Positions 48,970 to 59,175 are shown, counted from the first letter of the stretch. The stretch is 64,000 nt of DNA from Paracoccus denitrificans (GCF_900100045.1 NZ_FNEA01000005.1:124001-188000), one strand, 5' to 3'. The notes: generated by a model from the sequence alone, not told the origin. Program-made: numbers and translations.

Positions 48970-50162
48970 GCCATCAGCGCCTTCAGCTCGACCGCCTCGG
49001 CCACGGCTTCGGGGCTGGGCGAGCGGCCGGCCTCGATCAGCCGCTTGCCGATCATATAGGCGCGGGCGTCGTTCAGCGCGTCCACCGCGATCAGCCGGCC
49101 GTCGCGGTAATACCAGACCGAGCCGCCATTCGCCGCGGGCCGGGTCACCACCCGGTCGTAATCCAGGTTCAGCCCGGCGATCTGCAACTTGGCGTCGAAC
49201 TGGTCCGACCAGAACCACGGCTTCGGCACATAGGCGGCATCGGCGCCCAGCATGTTCGCCGCCACCGCCTCGGCCATGTCGATGGCATTGCCGACGCTTT
49301 CCAGCCGCAGCCGCCCACCCGTCACTGGAAAGCTGGCGCAATCGCCCGCCGCCCAGATCGCCGGGTCCGATGTGCGGCCAAGCGCATCCACGGCAATGCC
49401 GTTGTCGATTGCCAGCCCCGCCGCCTCGGCCAGCGCGGTCTCGGGCGCGATGCCGATGCCGCAGATCACCAGATCGGCCGACAGGCGGCGGCCGTCGGCC
49501 AGTTCCACGCCATCGGCAGCGGTTTCCCCGGTGATGCGGGCGATGCCGGTGCCCTCGACGATCCCGACGCCATGGGCACGGTGCAGGGCGCGAATCATGT
49601 CCGCGGTCTCGGGCGCGGCGACGCGGCCCAGGATGCGCGGCGCCGCCTCGACCAGCGTGACCTCCAGCCCCAGCTTGCGGGCCACCGCAGCGGCCTCCAG
49701 CCCGATATAGCCGCCGCCGATCACCACCAGACGGCGCCCGGCGACCAGCGCCGGCTGCACCCCCGCGATGTCGGCAAGGTTGCGCACCACATGCACCCCC
49801 GTCAGGTCGCCGCCCATCGTGGCGGGCAGGCGGCGGGGCGCGGCGCCCAGCGTCAGGACAAGCTGGTCATAGGGATATTCGCCGCGACCCGTCGCCACCA
49901 CGCGGCGGTCGCGGTCGATGCGCGTCGCGCGTTCCCCCAGATGCAGGGCGATGCCCTGTTCGTCCCACCATTCCGGGGCGCGCAGCGTCAGCCGGTCCAG
50001 CCCCATCTCGCCCAGCAGGTAAGCCTTGGACAAGGGCGGGCGCTGATAGGGCGGCGCGGGCTCGTCGCCGATGATGGCGATGCCGCCATCATGCCCCAGC
50101 GCGCGCAGTTTCGCCGCCAGAGAGGCCGCCGCCTGCCCCGCGCCAAGGATCACGATGTTCAT
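48966..50162 (-). CDS. FAD-dependent ferredoxin-reductase-like oxidoreductase
   Basis: 398 aa. The FAD motif NIVILGAGQAAASLAAKLRA, APPYQRPPLSKAYLLGE, the NAD motif RRLVVIGGGYIGLEAAAVAR and DPAIWAAGDCASFP are those of the ferredoxin/rubredoxin/putidaredoxin reductase group (e.g. rhodocoxin reductase). It would pass electrons from NADH to a ferredoxin, often for P450 or ring-hydroxylating systems; no such partner is in the window. Confidence 0.9.
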   Translation of the reverse strand: MNIVILGAGQAAASLAAKLRALGHDGGIAIIGDEPAPPYQRPPLSKAYLLGEMGLDRLTLRAPEWWDEQGIALHLGERATRIDRDRRVVATGRGEYPYDQLVLTLGAAPRRLPATMGGDLTGVHVVRNLADIAGVQPALVAGRRLVVIGGGYIGLEAAAVARKLGLEVTLVEAAPRILGRVAAPETADMIRALHRAHGVGIVEGTGIARITGETAADGVELADGRRLSADLVICGIGIAPETALAEAAGLAIDNGIAVDALGRTSDPAIWAAGDCASFPVTGGRLRLESVGNAIDMAEAVAANMLGADAAYVPKPWFWSDQFDAKLQIAGLNLDYDRVVTRPAANGGSVWYYRDGRLIAVDALNDARAYMIGKRLIEAGRSPSPEAVAEAVELKALMA

Positions 50163-50241
50163 TCTTCGCCCTCGCTGGTTTGCCCGCGGCGCAGAGCCTA
50201 TAGTCGCGCCCGGAACGATGCAATTGACGGAGGAACCGCGC

Positions 50242-50724
50242 ATGTCCATCGCAAAAGGCGACAAGCTGCCCGAAGGCACGCTGCTGAAACTGGGCGCCAA
50301 CGGCCCCGAGGAAGTGGCGGCCGCCGATCTGGCCCAGGGCCTCGTGGCGATCTTCGCCGTGCCCGGCGCCTATACGCCGACCTGCACCAACGCCCATATG
50401 CCCAGCTTCGTGAAGAATGCGGCCAACTTCCGCGACAAGGGCGTCTCGCGCCTGGTCTGCATCACGGTGAACGACCCCTTCGTCGCCGGGAAATGGGCGG
50501 CGGATACCGGCGCGACCGATGCCGGCATCGAGGTGCTGGCCGATGCCGACGGCAGCTTCACCAAGGCGCTGGGGATGAACATCCAGGGCGCGGGCTGGGT
50601 CAACGGCCGCTCGAAGCGCTATGCCATGCTGGTCAGCGACGGCACCATCGAAGAGCTTCAGGTCGAAGAAGCGCCCAGCGCCTGCTCGGTTTCCTCGGGC
50701 GAATCGCTGCTGGAACTGGTCTGA
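50242..50724 (+). CDS. Peroxiredoxin, Prx5 type
   Basis: 160 aa. The peroxidatic Cys48 lies in VPGAYTPTCTNAHMPSF, the pattern of Prx5-type (hybrid type II) peroxiredoxins. KYAMLVSDGTIEELQVEE-like strands and CSVSSGESLLELV (possible resolving Cys) follow. It reduces hydrogen and alkyl peroxides with thiol donors. GGAGGAA precedes the ATG. Its 3' end overlaps the HxlR gene by 67 bp on the opposite strand. Confidence 0.93.
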   Translation: MSIAKGDKLPEGTLLKLGANGPEEVAAADLAQGLVAIFAVPGAYTPTCTNAHMPSFVKNAANFRDKGVSRLVCITVNDPFVAGKWAADTGATDAGIEVLADADGSFTKALGMNIQGAGWVNGRSKRYAMLVSDGTIEELQVEEAPSACSVSSGESLLELV

Positions 50725-51371
50725 GGCTCCAGGCGGAAGAACGCCGTGAACTGCTGCGCGGCATTGCGGTCGCCGCGCAGCCCGATCAACCCTGCCGAGG
50801 CCAGGGTTACCGGCCCCGGGCCATAGACCGCAGCCGCCAGCGCATTGCCCAAGCCCTCCAGCACGAAATCCGCCTGCGGCGCCCGCGCCGCCCGGACCTG
50901 CGGCATGCCTTGGGCAGACAGCGTGACCTCGAACCCCTCCTTGCCCGAGACGAAGCCGGCACGCAGCGGTGATCCGGCGGCGGCCGCGCTGTCCACCGTG
51001 GCCGAGATCGAGATCATCAGCGCGGAAATGCTGATGAATTTCCGCGGATCGTGCCCGGGCATGACCAGCGCCCAGCGGCAAAGCTCGCGCAGCACCGGAT
51101 GCAGCGCCCGGCCGGCATCGGTCAGCGCATAGACCCCCAGCACATCGTCATGCGCCACCACCCCCGCCTGCACCAACTGGGTCAGGCGCTGGGTCAGCAC
51201 GCTGGCCGTGACCCCGGGCAGCCCGGCGCGGATCATCTGGAACCGCTTGGGCGCGAACATCAATTCGCGCACCACGAGCAGCGCCCAACGGTCGCCGATG
51301 AAATTCAGCGCATGGGCGCCAAGGCACCCTTCCTCATAGCGCAGTCGCGAGATCTTGCCGGTGTCAGTCAT
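50658..51371 (-). CDS. HxlR family transcriptional regulator with extra C-terminal domain
   Basis: 237 aa. The winged-helix part contains CLGAHALNFIGDRWALLVVR, then MIRAGLPGVTASVLTQRLTQ and VYALTDAGRALHPVLREL. The C-terminal 100 residues (SGKEGFEVTLSAQGMPQV, ADFVLEGLGNALAAAVYG) look like an SCP2-type lipid-binding domain, as in some HxlR regulators. It is divergent from DUF1428 and may regulate that operon. Confidence 0.85.
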   Translation of the reverse strand: MTDTGKISRLRYEEGCLGAHALNFIGDRWALLVVRELMFAPKRFQMIRAGLPGVTASVLTQRLTQLVQAGVVAHDDVLGVYALTDAGRALHPVLRELCRWALVMPGHDPRKFISISALMISISATVDSAAAAGSPLRAGFVSGKEGFEVTLSAQGMPQVRAARAPQADFVLEGLGNALAAAVYGPGPVTLASAGLIGLRGDRNAAQQFTAFFRLEPQTSSSSDSPEETEQALGASST

Positions 51372-51459
51372 GTTTCAATATTAACAGTTGCTTTTTAATA
51401 CTGCAACTGCCAGCCTGCGACTCATTGGCGCATGCGGCGCCCGATGAGGAGGAAGAGAG

Positions 51460-51816
51460 ATGACCTACTACTCCGGTTTCCTGCTGCCGGTTCCGACGGC
51501 GAACAAGCAGAAATACATCGACATGGCCCAGGGGGCCTGGTCCATGTTCAAGCGCTATGGCGCGCTGCGCATGGTCGAGGCCTGGGGCGTGGACGTGCCC
51601 CGCGGCAAGGTCAACGACTTCTACATGTCCACCCAGGCCAAGGACGACGAGACCGTCGTGTTCTCGTGGATCGAATGGCCCGACAAGGCAACCGCGGATG
51701 CAGGCTTCGAAAAGATGATGTCCGACCCCGAGATGCAGGGACCGCCAGAGATGCCCTTCGACGGCATGCGGATGATGTGGGGCGGCTTCGAACCCATCGT
51801 GGACGAGAAAGCCTGA
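51460..51816 (+). CDS. DUF1428 family protein (YbaA-like)
   Basis: 118 aa. YYSGFLLPVPTANKQKYID, YGALRMVEAWGVDVPRGK and VVFSWIEWPDKATADAGFEK match the DUF1428 family of small ferredoxin-fold (dimeric alpha/beta barrel) proteins. GAGGAAGAGAG lies upstream. It starts a run with the VOC, YceI and GST genes and is divergent from the HxlR regulator. Confidence 0.9.
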   Translation: MTYYSGFLLPVPTANKQKYIDMAQGAWSMFKRYGALRMVEAWGVDVPRGKVNDFYMSTQAKDDETVVFSWIEWPDKATADAGFEKMMSDPEMQGPPEMPFDGMRMMWGGFEPIVDEKA

Positions 51817-51827
51817 AGGGGGCCGTC

Positions 51828-52615
51828 ATGTATCACGGCAAACCCTGCTGGTTCGAACTGTCCACCGCCAAGGGCGGGCTCGACGCGGCCGAGGCCTTTT
51901 ATGGCAAGGTCCTTGGCTGGACGACCGCCGATTCCGGGATGGAGGGATTTACCTATCACCTGGCCAGCCATGGCGGCGACATGATCGCCGGGTTGATGGA
52001 GATGCCGGACGATTGCGCCGGCGTTCCGCCCTTCTGGATGATCTATTTCGACGTGGACGATGCCGATGCCACGGCAGCCAAGATCAAGACGCTGGGCGGC
52101 TCGGTGTTCCGCGAGCCGGCCGACATTCCCGGCACCGGGCGTTTCGCCGTGGTTACCGACCCGCAGGCCGCCACCTTCGGCGTCCTGCAACCGGCGCCGA
52201 TGGACCGCAGCCCCCGGTCGAATCCGGGGCCTGGAACCAGGGCAAGGAAAGCCACGGCAACTGGATCGAGCTGATGTCCACCGATCCCGGCGCGGGCTTC
52301 GATTTCTATGCCGAGCTGTTCGGCTGGACGAAGTCCACCGCCATGGACATGGGCGAGATGGGCACCTACCAGCTGTTCGCCTGGCAGGGCACCGAGATCG
52401 GCGGCATGATGGGCCTGGGCGACGCGCCCGTGCCTTGCTGGCTGCCCTATTTCGGCGTGAACGGCATCGATGCCGCCATCGCCCGCATCCGCGACAGCGG
52501 CGGCGAGGTTCTGCACGGCCCGATCGAGGTGCCGGGGCCTGCCTTCATCGCGGTGGCGCGCGACCCGCAAGGCGCGCATTTCGCCATCGTCGGGCCCAAG
52601 GACGAAACGCCATGA
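51828..52615 (+). pseudogene. Two-domain VOC (glyoxalase-like) protein with a frameshift
   Basis: The first frame from ATG 51828 gives one VOC domain: PCWFELSTAKGGLDAAEAFY, then GKVLGWTTADSG and DPQAATFGVLQPAP. It then runs out of frame and stops near 52274. The second VOC domain continues in the -1 frame from about 52200: WIELMSTDPGAGFDFYAELF, GWTKSTAMDMGEMG, FIAVARDPQGAHFAIVG, ending at 52615 and overlapping yceI in ATGA. One lost base near 52190-52215 would restore a normal 262-residue two-domain protein. Either a real mutation or a sequence error in the C/G runs. Confidence 0.8.
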
Positions 52616-53247
52616 TCCGCGCATCCCTGATCGCGCTTGCTCTCTGGGCCGCACCCGCTGCGGCCCAGGAGGTGACGCCGGACAGCATCCCGCGCGGCCA
52701 GCAGGACTATCATGCCGCCGGCGCCGGGGCCTATCGCCTGGATCCGGCGCATTCGGCGGTGCAGGCCCGCGTGCCGCATATGGGCTTTTCGGTCAGCGTG
52801 TTCCGCTTCGGCACCGTCTCGGGCCAACTCGACTGGAACCCCGACGACCCGGGGCAAAGCAGGCTGGAAGCCGAGGTCGAGATCGCCTCGATCATGACCC
52901 CGGTCGGGGGCTTTGCCGAGATCCTGACCGGCCCGGACTATCTGGACAGCGCGACGAACCCCACCGCGCACTTCATCGCCGACAGCTTCACCGCGGAAAG
53001 CCCGACCCAGGGCACGGTGTCGGGCCAGATCACCCTGCTGGGCAAGACCCAGCCCGCCACGTTCGACGTGACCCTGATCGGTGCGGGCAAGGGCTATACC
53101 GGCGACGAGGCCGGCAATCCGGTCATCCGCGACCTGATCGGCATCCATGCCGAGACCGAGATCGACCCGCAGGCCCATGGCATGAACGCGTTCTTCACCG
53201 ATCCGATCACCATCGAAATCGACGCCGAGTTCGCTCGGCAGGAGTAA
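52612..53247 (+). CDS. YceI family periplasmic protein
   Basis: 211 aa. The signal peptide MIRASLIALALWAAPAAA (cleavage before QEV) is followed by the YceI lipocalin-like fold: YRLDPAHSAVQARVPHMGFS, ARFGTVSGQLDW-type strands, and FIADSFTAESPTQGTVSGQI ending NAFFTDPITIEIDAEF. YceI proteins bind isoprenoids or similar lipids. The ATG overlaps the VOC stop. Confidence 0.9.
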   Translation: MIRASLIALALWAAPAAAQEVTPDSIPRGQQDYHAAGAGAYRLDPAHSAVQARVPHMGFSVSVFRFGTVSGQLDWNPDDPGQSRLEAEVEIASIMTPVGGFAEILTGPDYLDSATNPTAHFIADSFTAESPTQGTVSGQITLLGKTQPATFDVTLIGAGKGYTGDEAGNPVIRDLIGIHAETEIDPQAHGMNAFFTDPITIEIDAEFARQE

Positions 53248-53250
53248 GCC

Positions 53251-53883
53251 ATGACATATGCGATCACGACCTATGATTGGGTGCCACCCTTTGCCGTCGG
53301 CTATGTCCGCGACCTGCGCATCCGCTGGGCCTGCGAGGAAGCCGGCCTGCCCTATGAAATCGAAACCACCAGCGTGCGCGAAAAGACCCCGCAGCATTTC
53401 GCGCGCCAGCCCTTCGGCCAGGTGCCGATCCTGAGGGATGGCGAATTGTCGCTGTTCGAGAGCGGCGCCATCCTGCTTTACCTGGGCGAGCGCTCCGAGG
53501 CGCTGATGCCGCGCGAGGGCGCGGCTCGCGCCGAAACGCAGCAATGGCTGATCGCCGCCCTCAACAGCCTTGAGCCGGCCGTGATGGCCATGGCGCTGGC
53601 GCGGATCTTCGACCAGGACGCCCGGGCCGAGGAACTGGCCCTGCCGCGCCTGCACGAACGCCTGGTGCAACTGGTCCCGGTGCTGGAGGGGCGGGAATTC
53701 GTCACCGCCGGCCGCTTCACCATCGCCGACCTGCTGCTGGCCGACGTGCTGCGCATCGTGGACAGCATGGGGGAACTGGCCGCCCATCCGGTCCTTGTGG
53801 CCTATATGAACCGCATGACCGCGCGCCCGGCCTTCCAGCGCGCCCATGCGGCGCAGGTCGCGCATTTCGCGCAGGCGGCGTGA
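53251..53883 (+). CDS. Glutathione S-transferase
   Basis: 210 aa. The thioredoxin-fold half has DLRIRWACEEAGLPYEIET, FGQVPILRDGELSLFESGAI (GSH-site Pro and Glu-Ser). The helical half has FVTAGRFTIADLLLADVLRI. It starts 3 bp after yceI, so DUF1428, VOC, YceI and GST probably form one operon with a detoxification flavour. Confidence 0.92.
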   Translation: MTYAITTYDWVPPFAVGYVRDLRIRWACEEAGLPYEIETTSVREKTPQHFARQPFGQVPILRDGELSLFESGAILLYLGERSEALMPREGAARAETQQWLIAALNSLEPAVMAMALARIFDQDARAEELALPRLHERLVQLVPVLEGREFVTAGRFTIADLLLADVLRIVDSMGELAAHPVLVAYMNRMTARPAFQRAHAAQVAHFAQAA

Positions 53884-54044
53884 TGCCGGCGCTTCGGGCC
53901 TCCCGTTCGCATCCGCTTGTCGGAGGCCGCCGGTAGCGCCTTCCGGGGCCGGTGCCGCGTTCAACCTGTCGCAACCCCAGGACGCGGCGCTTTCGGAAAG
54001 TCTCTGGCCAGTGTTTCCAATGCGGGAGGATGGCGCGACGGTGC

Positions 54045-54074
54045 TGCCGGAAAGCGCGATGGTTCCGGCATTTT
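54045..54074 (+). terminator. Candidate rho-independent terminator upstream of valS
   Basis: TGCCGGAA (54045-54052) and TTCCGGCA (54063-54070) form a perfect 8-bp stem with a 10-base loop, followed by TTTT. It would end the upstream four-gene operon or act in the valS leader. The rest of the 53884-54173 gap shows no gene. Confidence 0.6.
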
Positions 54075-54173
54075 CCCTTCAAACAGGGGATTCCGGTGCG
54101 CTTCGCGAACCGGCGCCTCTTGGCCTTTCGCCCGCGCTTCGCTATCCCCTTGGCGATGCAAGGGGTAAGCGAC

Positions 54174-57100
54174 ATGGCCATGGAAAAGAACTTCGACGCG
54201 CAGGCCGCCGAGGCGCGGATCGCGCGGGAATGGGCGGCACGGAATGCCTTCGCCGCGGGCGCCAATGCGAAACCGGGGGCGGAAAGCTTCTCGGTGGTGA
54301 TCCCGCCCCCGAACGTGACCGGCAGCCTGCATATCGGCCACGCGCTGAACAACACGCTGCAGGACATCCTGGTGCGCTGGCACCGGATGCGCGGCTTCGA
54401 TACGCTGTGGCAGCCGGGCCAGGACCATGCCGGCATCGCCACCCAGATGGTGGTCGAGCGCCGGATGGCCGAGCGGCAGGAGCCGGGCCGCCGCGACATC
54501 GGCCGCGAGGCTTTCCTGCAAAAGGTCTGGGCCTGGAAGCAGGAATCCGGCGATACCATCATCGAGCAGCTGAAGCGCCTGGGCGCCTCTTGCGACTGGT
54601 CGCGCAACGCCTTCACCATGTCAGGCGCTCCGGGCGCTCCAGCGGGCGAGGAAGGCAATTTCCACGATGCCGTCATCAAGGTCTTCGTGGACATGTATGA
54701 CAAGGGCCTGATCTATCGCGGCAAGCGGCTGGTCAACTGGGACCCGCATTTCGAGACGGCGATCAGCGACCTCGAAGTCGAGAACCGCGAGGTTCCCGGC
54801 CATATGTGGCATTTCAAGTATCCGCTGGCCGGCGGCGAGACCTATGAATATGTCGAGCGCGACGCGGACGGCAACGTCACCCTGCGCGAGATGCGCGACT
54901 ATATCTCGATCGCCACCACCCGCCCCGAAACCATGCTGGGCGACGGCGCGGTCGCGGTCCACCCGGACGACGCCCGCTATGCCCCCATCGTCGGCAAGCT
55001 TTGCGAGATCCCGGTCGGGCCCAAGGAACACCGCCGCCTGATCCCGATCATCACCGACGAATATCCCGACCCGGATTTCGGCTCGGGCGCGGTCAAGATC
55101 ACCGGCGCGCATGACTTCAACGACTATGCCGTCGCCATGCGCAACGAGATCCCGCTTTACGTGCTGATGGACGGCAAGGGGCGGATGCGCGCCGACGGGC
55201 TTTCCTATGAGGAAAGCGCCGAGATCGCCACCCGCGCGGCGCGGGGCGAGGATGTGGGCGACGTCTCGAACGTGAACCTGGTCCCCGAGGAACTGCGCGG
55301 CCTGGACCGCTACGAGGCGCGGGCGCGGGTGATCGAGGCGATCACCGAGGAAGGGCTGGCCGTCACCTATCTGCACAAGTCCATCGACAAGGAAACTGGC
55401 GCCGAGCACCTGGAGCGCCGCCCGCTGGTCGATGCCAAGCCGATCATGCAGCCCTTCGGCGACCGTTCCGGCGTGGTCATCGAGCCGATGCTGACCGACC
55501 AGTGGTTCGTGGACACCGCCCGCATCGTCGGTCCGGCGCTGGAGGCGGTGCGCAGCGGCGCGACGAAGATCCTGCCCGAGCAGCATGAGAAGGTCTATTT
55601 CCACTGGCTGGAGAACATCGAGCCCTGGACCATCAGCCGCCAGTTGTGGTGGGGCCACCAGATCCCGGTCTGGTATGGGCTCGACCTGCGGCTGGAAGGC
55701 CAGGTCGAGGACGACCACGACGGCGTTCTGGACGAGGTCGAGATCTTTGCCCTGCTGGAAGAGGGCCTGGTCCATCGCGACGAGATCCACCACGCGGCGG
55801 CCAGTTTCGCCGAGGTGGCCGAGCGGTTCCGCGATTCCATCGCCCAACTGCCAGTGCCACTGGAAATGGCCCGCGTGATCGAGGTCGCGGATCGCGAGGC
55901 CGCCATCGACGCCTTTGCCCAGGGGCTGGCCGATTACAACCTGACGCAGGATCCGACCAGGCTGGTCTATCCGGTCTGGCGCGACGCGGATGTGCTGGAC
56001 ACCTGGTTTTCCTCGGGCCTCTGGCCCATCGGGACGCTGGGCTGGCCCGAGGACACGACCGAGTTGCGCAAGTATTTCCCGACCTCGGTGCTGGTGACGG
56101 GCTTCGACATCATCTTCTTCTGGGTGGCCCGAATGATGATGATGCAACTGGCCGTGGTCGGGCAGGTGCCCTTCCGCACCGTCTATGTCCACGGGCTGGT
56201 GCGCGACGAAAAGGGCGCCAAGATGTCGAAGTCGAAAGGCAACGTCATCGACCCGCTGACCCTGATCGACGAATATGGCGCCGACGCGCTGCGCTTTACC
56301 CTGACCAGCATGGCCGCGATGGGCCGCGATCCCAAGCTGGGGCCGAAGCATGTCGAGGCGAACCGCAATTTCGTCACCAAGATCTGGAACGCCACCCGCT
56401 TTGCCGAGATGAACGGCGTTCGCGGCGGGGGCGCGCGACCCGAGCCGCAGCATGTGGTGAACCGCTGGATCATCGGCGAGCTTGCCCGCATCCGGCAGGC
56501 GACCGACGAGGCGCTGGAAACATTCCGCTTCAACGATGCGGCGACGGGGCTTTACGCCTTTGTCTGGGGCAAGGTCTGCGACTGGTATGTCGAGTTCTCG
56601 AAGCCGCTCTTCGACGGCGAGTATCGCGAGGAAACCCAGGCCACCATGGGCTGGGTGCTGGACCAGTGCTATACCTTGCTGCACCCGATCATGCCCTTCG
56701 TCACCGAAGAACTTTGGGCGCTGACCGGGGATCGCGAGCGGATGCTGGTGCATGGCGACTGGCCCGCCTATGGCGCCGAGTTGATCGACGCGGATGCCGA
56801 CCGGCAGATGAACTGGGTGATTGCGCTCATCGAGAACATCCGCTCGGCCCGCGCCCAGATCGGCGTGCCGGCCGGCGCCCGCCCCGACCTGCTCGTGACC
56901 CAGGCGGATGCCGCCGCCCGGGCGGCCCTTGCCGCCAACGGCCCGCTGATCGAGCGCCTGGCGCGCGTGAACCCGCCGCAGGACGGCGCGATGGGGCCAG
57001 GCATGATCTCGGTCGCCGCACTGGGGGCAAGCTTTGCCCTGCCGGTCGGCGAGATGATCGACGTGGGTGCCGAAACCGCGCGGCTGGAGAAGGCGGCAGG

Positions 57101-57266
57101 CAAGACCGAAAAGGACGCCTCGGGCCTGCGCGGGCGGCTGGCCAACCCCCGATTCGTCGAGAATGCCGAACCCGAGGTCATCGAGGAGACCCGCGAGAAG
57201 CTTGCCGCGCTGGAGGACGACCTGGCCCGCATCCGGGCGGCGTTGGCGCAGTTGGCGGCGATGTGA
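54174..57266 (+). CDS. valS: Valine--tRNA ligase
   Basis: 1030 aa, class I synthetase. HIGH motif is at residues 53-56 ([15 protein letters not shown]), the KMSKS motif at 683-687 ([17 protein letters not shown]). The CP1 editing domain ([19 protein letters not shown]) and [15 protein letters not shown] segment ([20 protein letters not shown]) are present. A C-terminal coiled coil ([20 protein letters not shown], then [20 protein letters not shown]) binds tRNA. The ATG at 54174 follows AGGGG; in-frame sequence further upstream is not protein-like. Confidence 0.98.
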   Translation: MAMEKNFDAQAAEARIAREWAARNAFAAGANAKPGAESFSVVIPPPNVTGSLHIGHALNNTLQDILVRWHRMRGFDTLWQPGQDHAGIATQMVVERRMAERQEPGRRDIGREAFLQKVWAWKQESGDTIIEQLKRLGASCDWSRNAFTMSGAPGAPAGEEGNFHDAVIKVFVDMYDKGLIYRGKRLVNWDPHFETAISDLEVENREVPGHMWHFKYPLAGGETYEYVERDADGNVTLREMRDYISIATTRPETMLGDGAVAVHPDDARYAPIVGKLCEIPVGPKEHRRLIPIITDEYPDPDFGSGAVKITGAHDFNDYAVAMRNEIPLYVLMDGKGRMRADGLSYEESAEIATRAARGEDVGDVSNVNLVPEELRGLDRYEARARVIEAITEEGLAVTYLHKSIDKETGAEHLERRPLVDAKPIMQPFGDRSGVVIEPMLTDQWFVDTARIVGPALEAVRSGATKILPEQHEKVYFHWLENIEPWTISRQLWWGHQIPVWYGLDLRLEGQVEDDHDGVLDEVEIFALLEEGLVHRDEIHHAAASFAEVAERFRDSIAQLPVPLEMARVIEVADREAAIDAFAQGLADYNLTQDPTRLVYPVWRDADVLDTWFSSGLWPIGTLGWPEDTTELRKYFPTSVLVTGFDIIFFWVARMMMMQLAVVGQVPFRTVYVHGLVRDEKGAKMSKSKGNVIDPLTLIDEYGADALRFTLTSMAAMGRDPKLGPKHVEANRNFVTKIWNATRFAEMNGVRGGGARPEPQHVVNRWIIGELARIRQATDEALETFRFNDAATGLYAFVWGKVCDWYVEFSKPLFDGEYREETQATMGWVLDQCYTLLHPIMPFVTEELWALTGDRERMLVHGDWPAYGAELIDADADRQMNWVIALIENIRSARAQIGVPAGARPDLLVTQADAAARAALAANGPLIERLARVNPPQDGAMGPGMISVAALGASFALPVGEMIDVGAETARLEKAAGKTEKDASGLRGRLANPRFVENAEPEVIEETREKLAALEDDLARIRAALAQLAAM

Positions 57267-57300
57267 CCCTTGGCTTTTGCGCCCCTGCCGATGGCGCGGT

Positions 57301-57327
57301 CGCATGAGTATTTGGAGAACAGAGAAG
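57301..57327 (+). repeat. GTATTTGG intergenic repeat, copy 1
   Basis: CGCATGAGTATTTGG followed by AGAACAGAGAAG lies in the gap where valS and the CbiX-like gene converge. It resembles four copies in the gabT-accA convergent gap. Confidence 0.6.
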
Positions 57328-57328
57328 T

Positions 57329-58021
57329 TCAGGGCCGCTTGGGAAGGGCGGCCTTGATGCTTTCGGCGATCATGGCCGGAACCTCGGGGGCAAGGCCGAC
57401 CGGAGGCAGGACGAGGCCGCGAAAGCCTGCATCGGCAAGTGCCGTGGGCAGGTCGTCGGTGACGTGATCGGCCTGGGTGGCGAAAAGCGGCAGGCAGATC
57501 GTCTGCGCAGGCAGGTCGCGGGCGGCCTCGGCGATATGGGGCGGTTCCTCGATGAAGCCGCAACTCGCGGCGCCGACATGGGGGGCGAGGCCGGCGGCGA
57601 TCCGGCGCGCCGCCTCGGAGGGCGCGCGCGAGCGGCCGGAGCCATGGGCGGCGACCAGCAGCCGGGTTTCAGCAAGGGGCCAGCCCTGCGTCTCGGCCGC
57701 CTTGGCGACCAGGGCGAGGCAAAGCGCGGGCAGGCCGGGATCGGCTCCGAAGGGCGGCAGGATGCGGGCCTGCGGCGCACCGGCAAGCGCCAGGCGGCTG
57801 GGCAGTTCGCTGCGGGTGAACCAGCCCGTCGCCATGAACATCGGATAGATCAGCGTCTCGTCATCGGCGAGGTCCAGCGCGCCGGGCATGGCCAGCGTCG
57901 CGCCCCTGACCAGCGCCTGCGGCACCAAGGCGTCGACGCGGGCGGCCAGGGACTCGACGGCCTGTTGCTGCGGGACGGGGTCGCCGGGCTGGCCATGGGC
58001 GACGACCAGCACCTTATGCAC
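57329..58021 (-). CDS. CbiX/sirohydrochlorin-chelatase-like protein
   Basis: 230 aa, two chelatase-like halves. The first has VLVVAHGQPGDPVP, ALDLADDETLIYPMFMATGW and FTRSELPSRL; the second LLVAAHGSGRSRAPSEAA, CGFIEEPPHIAEAAR and CLPLFATQADHVTDDLP. The paired AHG motifs and the late His are the metal-binding pattern of CbiX-type chelatases (ferro- or cobaltochelatase for sirohydrochlorin). The exact metal is unknown. It overlaps the DUF4202 gene by 8 bp. Confidence 0.82.
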   Translation of the reverse strand: MHKVLVVAHGQPGDPVPQQQAVESLAARVDALVPQALVRGATLAMPGALDLADDETLIYPMFMATGWFTRSELPSRLALAGAPQARILPPFGADPGLPALCLALVAKAAETQGWPLAETRLLVAAHGSGRSRAPSEAARRIAAGLAPHVGAASCGFIEEPPHIAEAARDLPAQTICLPLFATQADHVTDDLPTALADAGFRGLVLPPVGLAPEVPAMIAESIKAALPKRP

Positions 58022-58577
58022 GGAAAGCGGCGGAGAAGGGTTCGGGGATGGCGAATTCCTCCAGCACCCGGACGCGGGCCATGGCGGACATCTTGCGCGC
58101 GGTCTTTTCCACGATGCGCTGCAATTCCTCCGCGTCGCGGCCCTCGGCGAAGGGGCCCATATACCAGCGGATGAAGGTGAAGCAGGCCACGTCCTCGAGC
58201 GCCTGCACCTCGTCGTCGCGCTTGATGCCCTGCTTGGTCAGCATCCTTTCGGCATGGGCGACGTCCTCGTCGCCATAGCCGGCCTCGCGCATGATCGCCG
58301 CGATACGGACGGCATGGCGCCGTCCCTGTTCGGTGCGCCATGCCAGATAGCCGGCGCGGTCCATCGGATAGGCGTTGCGGGGCAGCAGGAAACGCTCGAC
58401 ATGCTGGCCGCGGCAGGCGATGCGCAGCGGCTCCGAGGCGTCGGGGTAAAGCGCCTGCTGCTCGGCCGTCATGCGCTGGCCGTAGAGCAGCGCCTCGGGC
58501 TGACCGTCGGGGCCGAGATGCGGGTCGGCGGAATTGGCCTTGTCGATGGCGTCGAAAGCTTTCTGAAGGCGGGTCAT
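58014..58577 (-). CDS. DUF4202 family protein
   Basis: About 187 aa. RLQKAFDAIDKANSADPH, LYGQRMTAEQQALY, ACRGQHVERFLLPRNAYPMD, GYLAWRTEQGRRHA and ACFTFIRWYMGPF match DUF4202, an HD-like helical family that I recall beside siroheme or sulfite metabolism genes. The ATG at 58577 has GAGGA eight bases upstream. Coupled to the CbiX-like gene. Confidence 0.8.
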   Translation of the reverse strand: MTRLQKAFDAIDKANSADPHLGPDGQPEALLYGQRMTAEQQALYPDASEPLRIACRGQHVERFLLPRNAYPMDRAGYLAWRTEQGRRHAVRIAAIMREAGYGDEDVAHAERMLTKQGIKRDDEVQALEDVACFTFIRWYMGPFAEGRDAEELQRIVEKTARKMSAMARVRVLEEFAIPEPFSAAFRA

Positions 58578-58665
58578 GTCGTCCTCGTTTTGCGCCATCA
58601 TGCCGCAGCAGCGCGCGGCGTCAACGCGGATTGCCGTCGCACGGGCGCAAGGCTAGGCTTTCGGC

Positions 58666-59175
58666 ATGGAATGGGGCGAATTCGCATTGGCGCTGGCGGC
58701 CTTTCTGGGCTCGCATGTCATCCCGGCGCGGCTGCGCGGGCCGCTGGTCGCACGGCTGGGCAAGGCGGGCTATATCGCCGGCTACAGCCTGCTGTCGCTG
58801 GCGCTGCTTTACTGGCTGATCCTGGCCGCGGGCCGGGCGCCCTTTGTCGAGATATGGCCGCAGGAGCCGTGGATGCGCTGGCTGGTCAACCTGGCCATGC
58901 CCGTGGCGGTGTTGGCGGCGGCCATCGGGGGCATGGCCGGGCTGATGGCCGGCTTCACGCTGTGGGGCGCGGCGCATCTGGTTGCGAACGGCGACCTGGC
59001 GCATGTCGTGCTGTTCGGGCTCTTGCTGCTTTACGCGGGTTTCGGCCTGGCGATCAGCCTGCGGCGGGGCGTCGCGCTGCGGCCGACATGGCCGCGCCTC
59101 GCGGCCGCCGTGCTGGTCTGGGCGGCGCTTTTGCATCTGCATCTGCCGGTGATCGGGGTCAGCCCCCTGCCCTGA
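58666..59175 (+). CDS. nnrU: NnrU family membrane protein
   Basis: 169 aa with about five membrane helices. The segment FTLWGAAHLVANGDLAHVVL, then FGLLLLYAGFGLAISLRR, is the NnrU signature; Arg/His in SHVIPARLRGPLV is also conserved. NnrU was linked to nitric-oxide reduction in denitrifiers and is homologous to MddA-type methyltransferases; its role here is not shown and no nor genes are nearby. Confidence 0.85.
   Translation: MEWGEFALALAAFLGSHVIPARLRGPLVARLGKAGYIAGYSLLSLALLYWLILAAGRAPFVEIWPQEPWMRWLVNLAMPVAVLAAAIGGMAGLMAGFTLWGAAHLVANGDLAHVVLFGLLLLYAGFGLAISLRRGVALRPTWPRLAAAVLVWAALLHLHLPVIGVSPLP

Noticed and set aside
51828-52615. Programmed -1 frameshift at the C-run (AGC CCC CGG) in the VOC gene
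   Set aside because: A -1 slip would join the two frames, but the site is not a canonical slippery heptamer and no pseudoknot or stem is evident; a simple indel is more likely.
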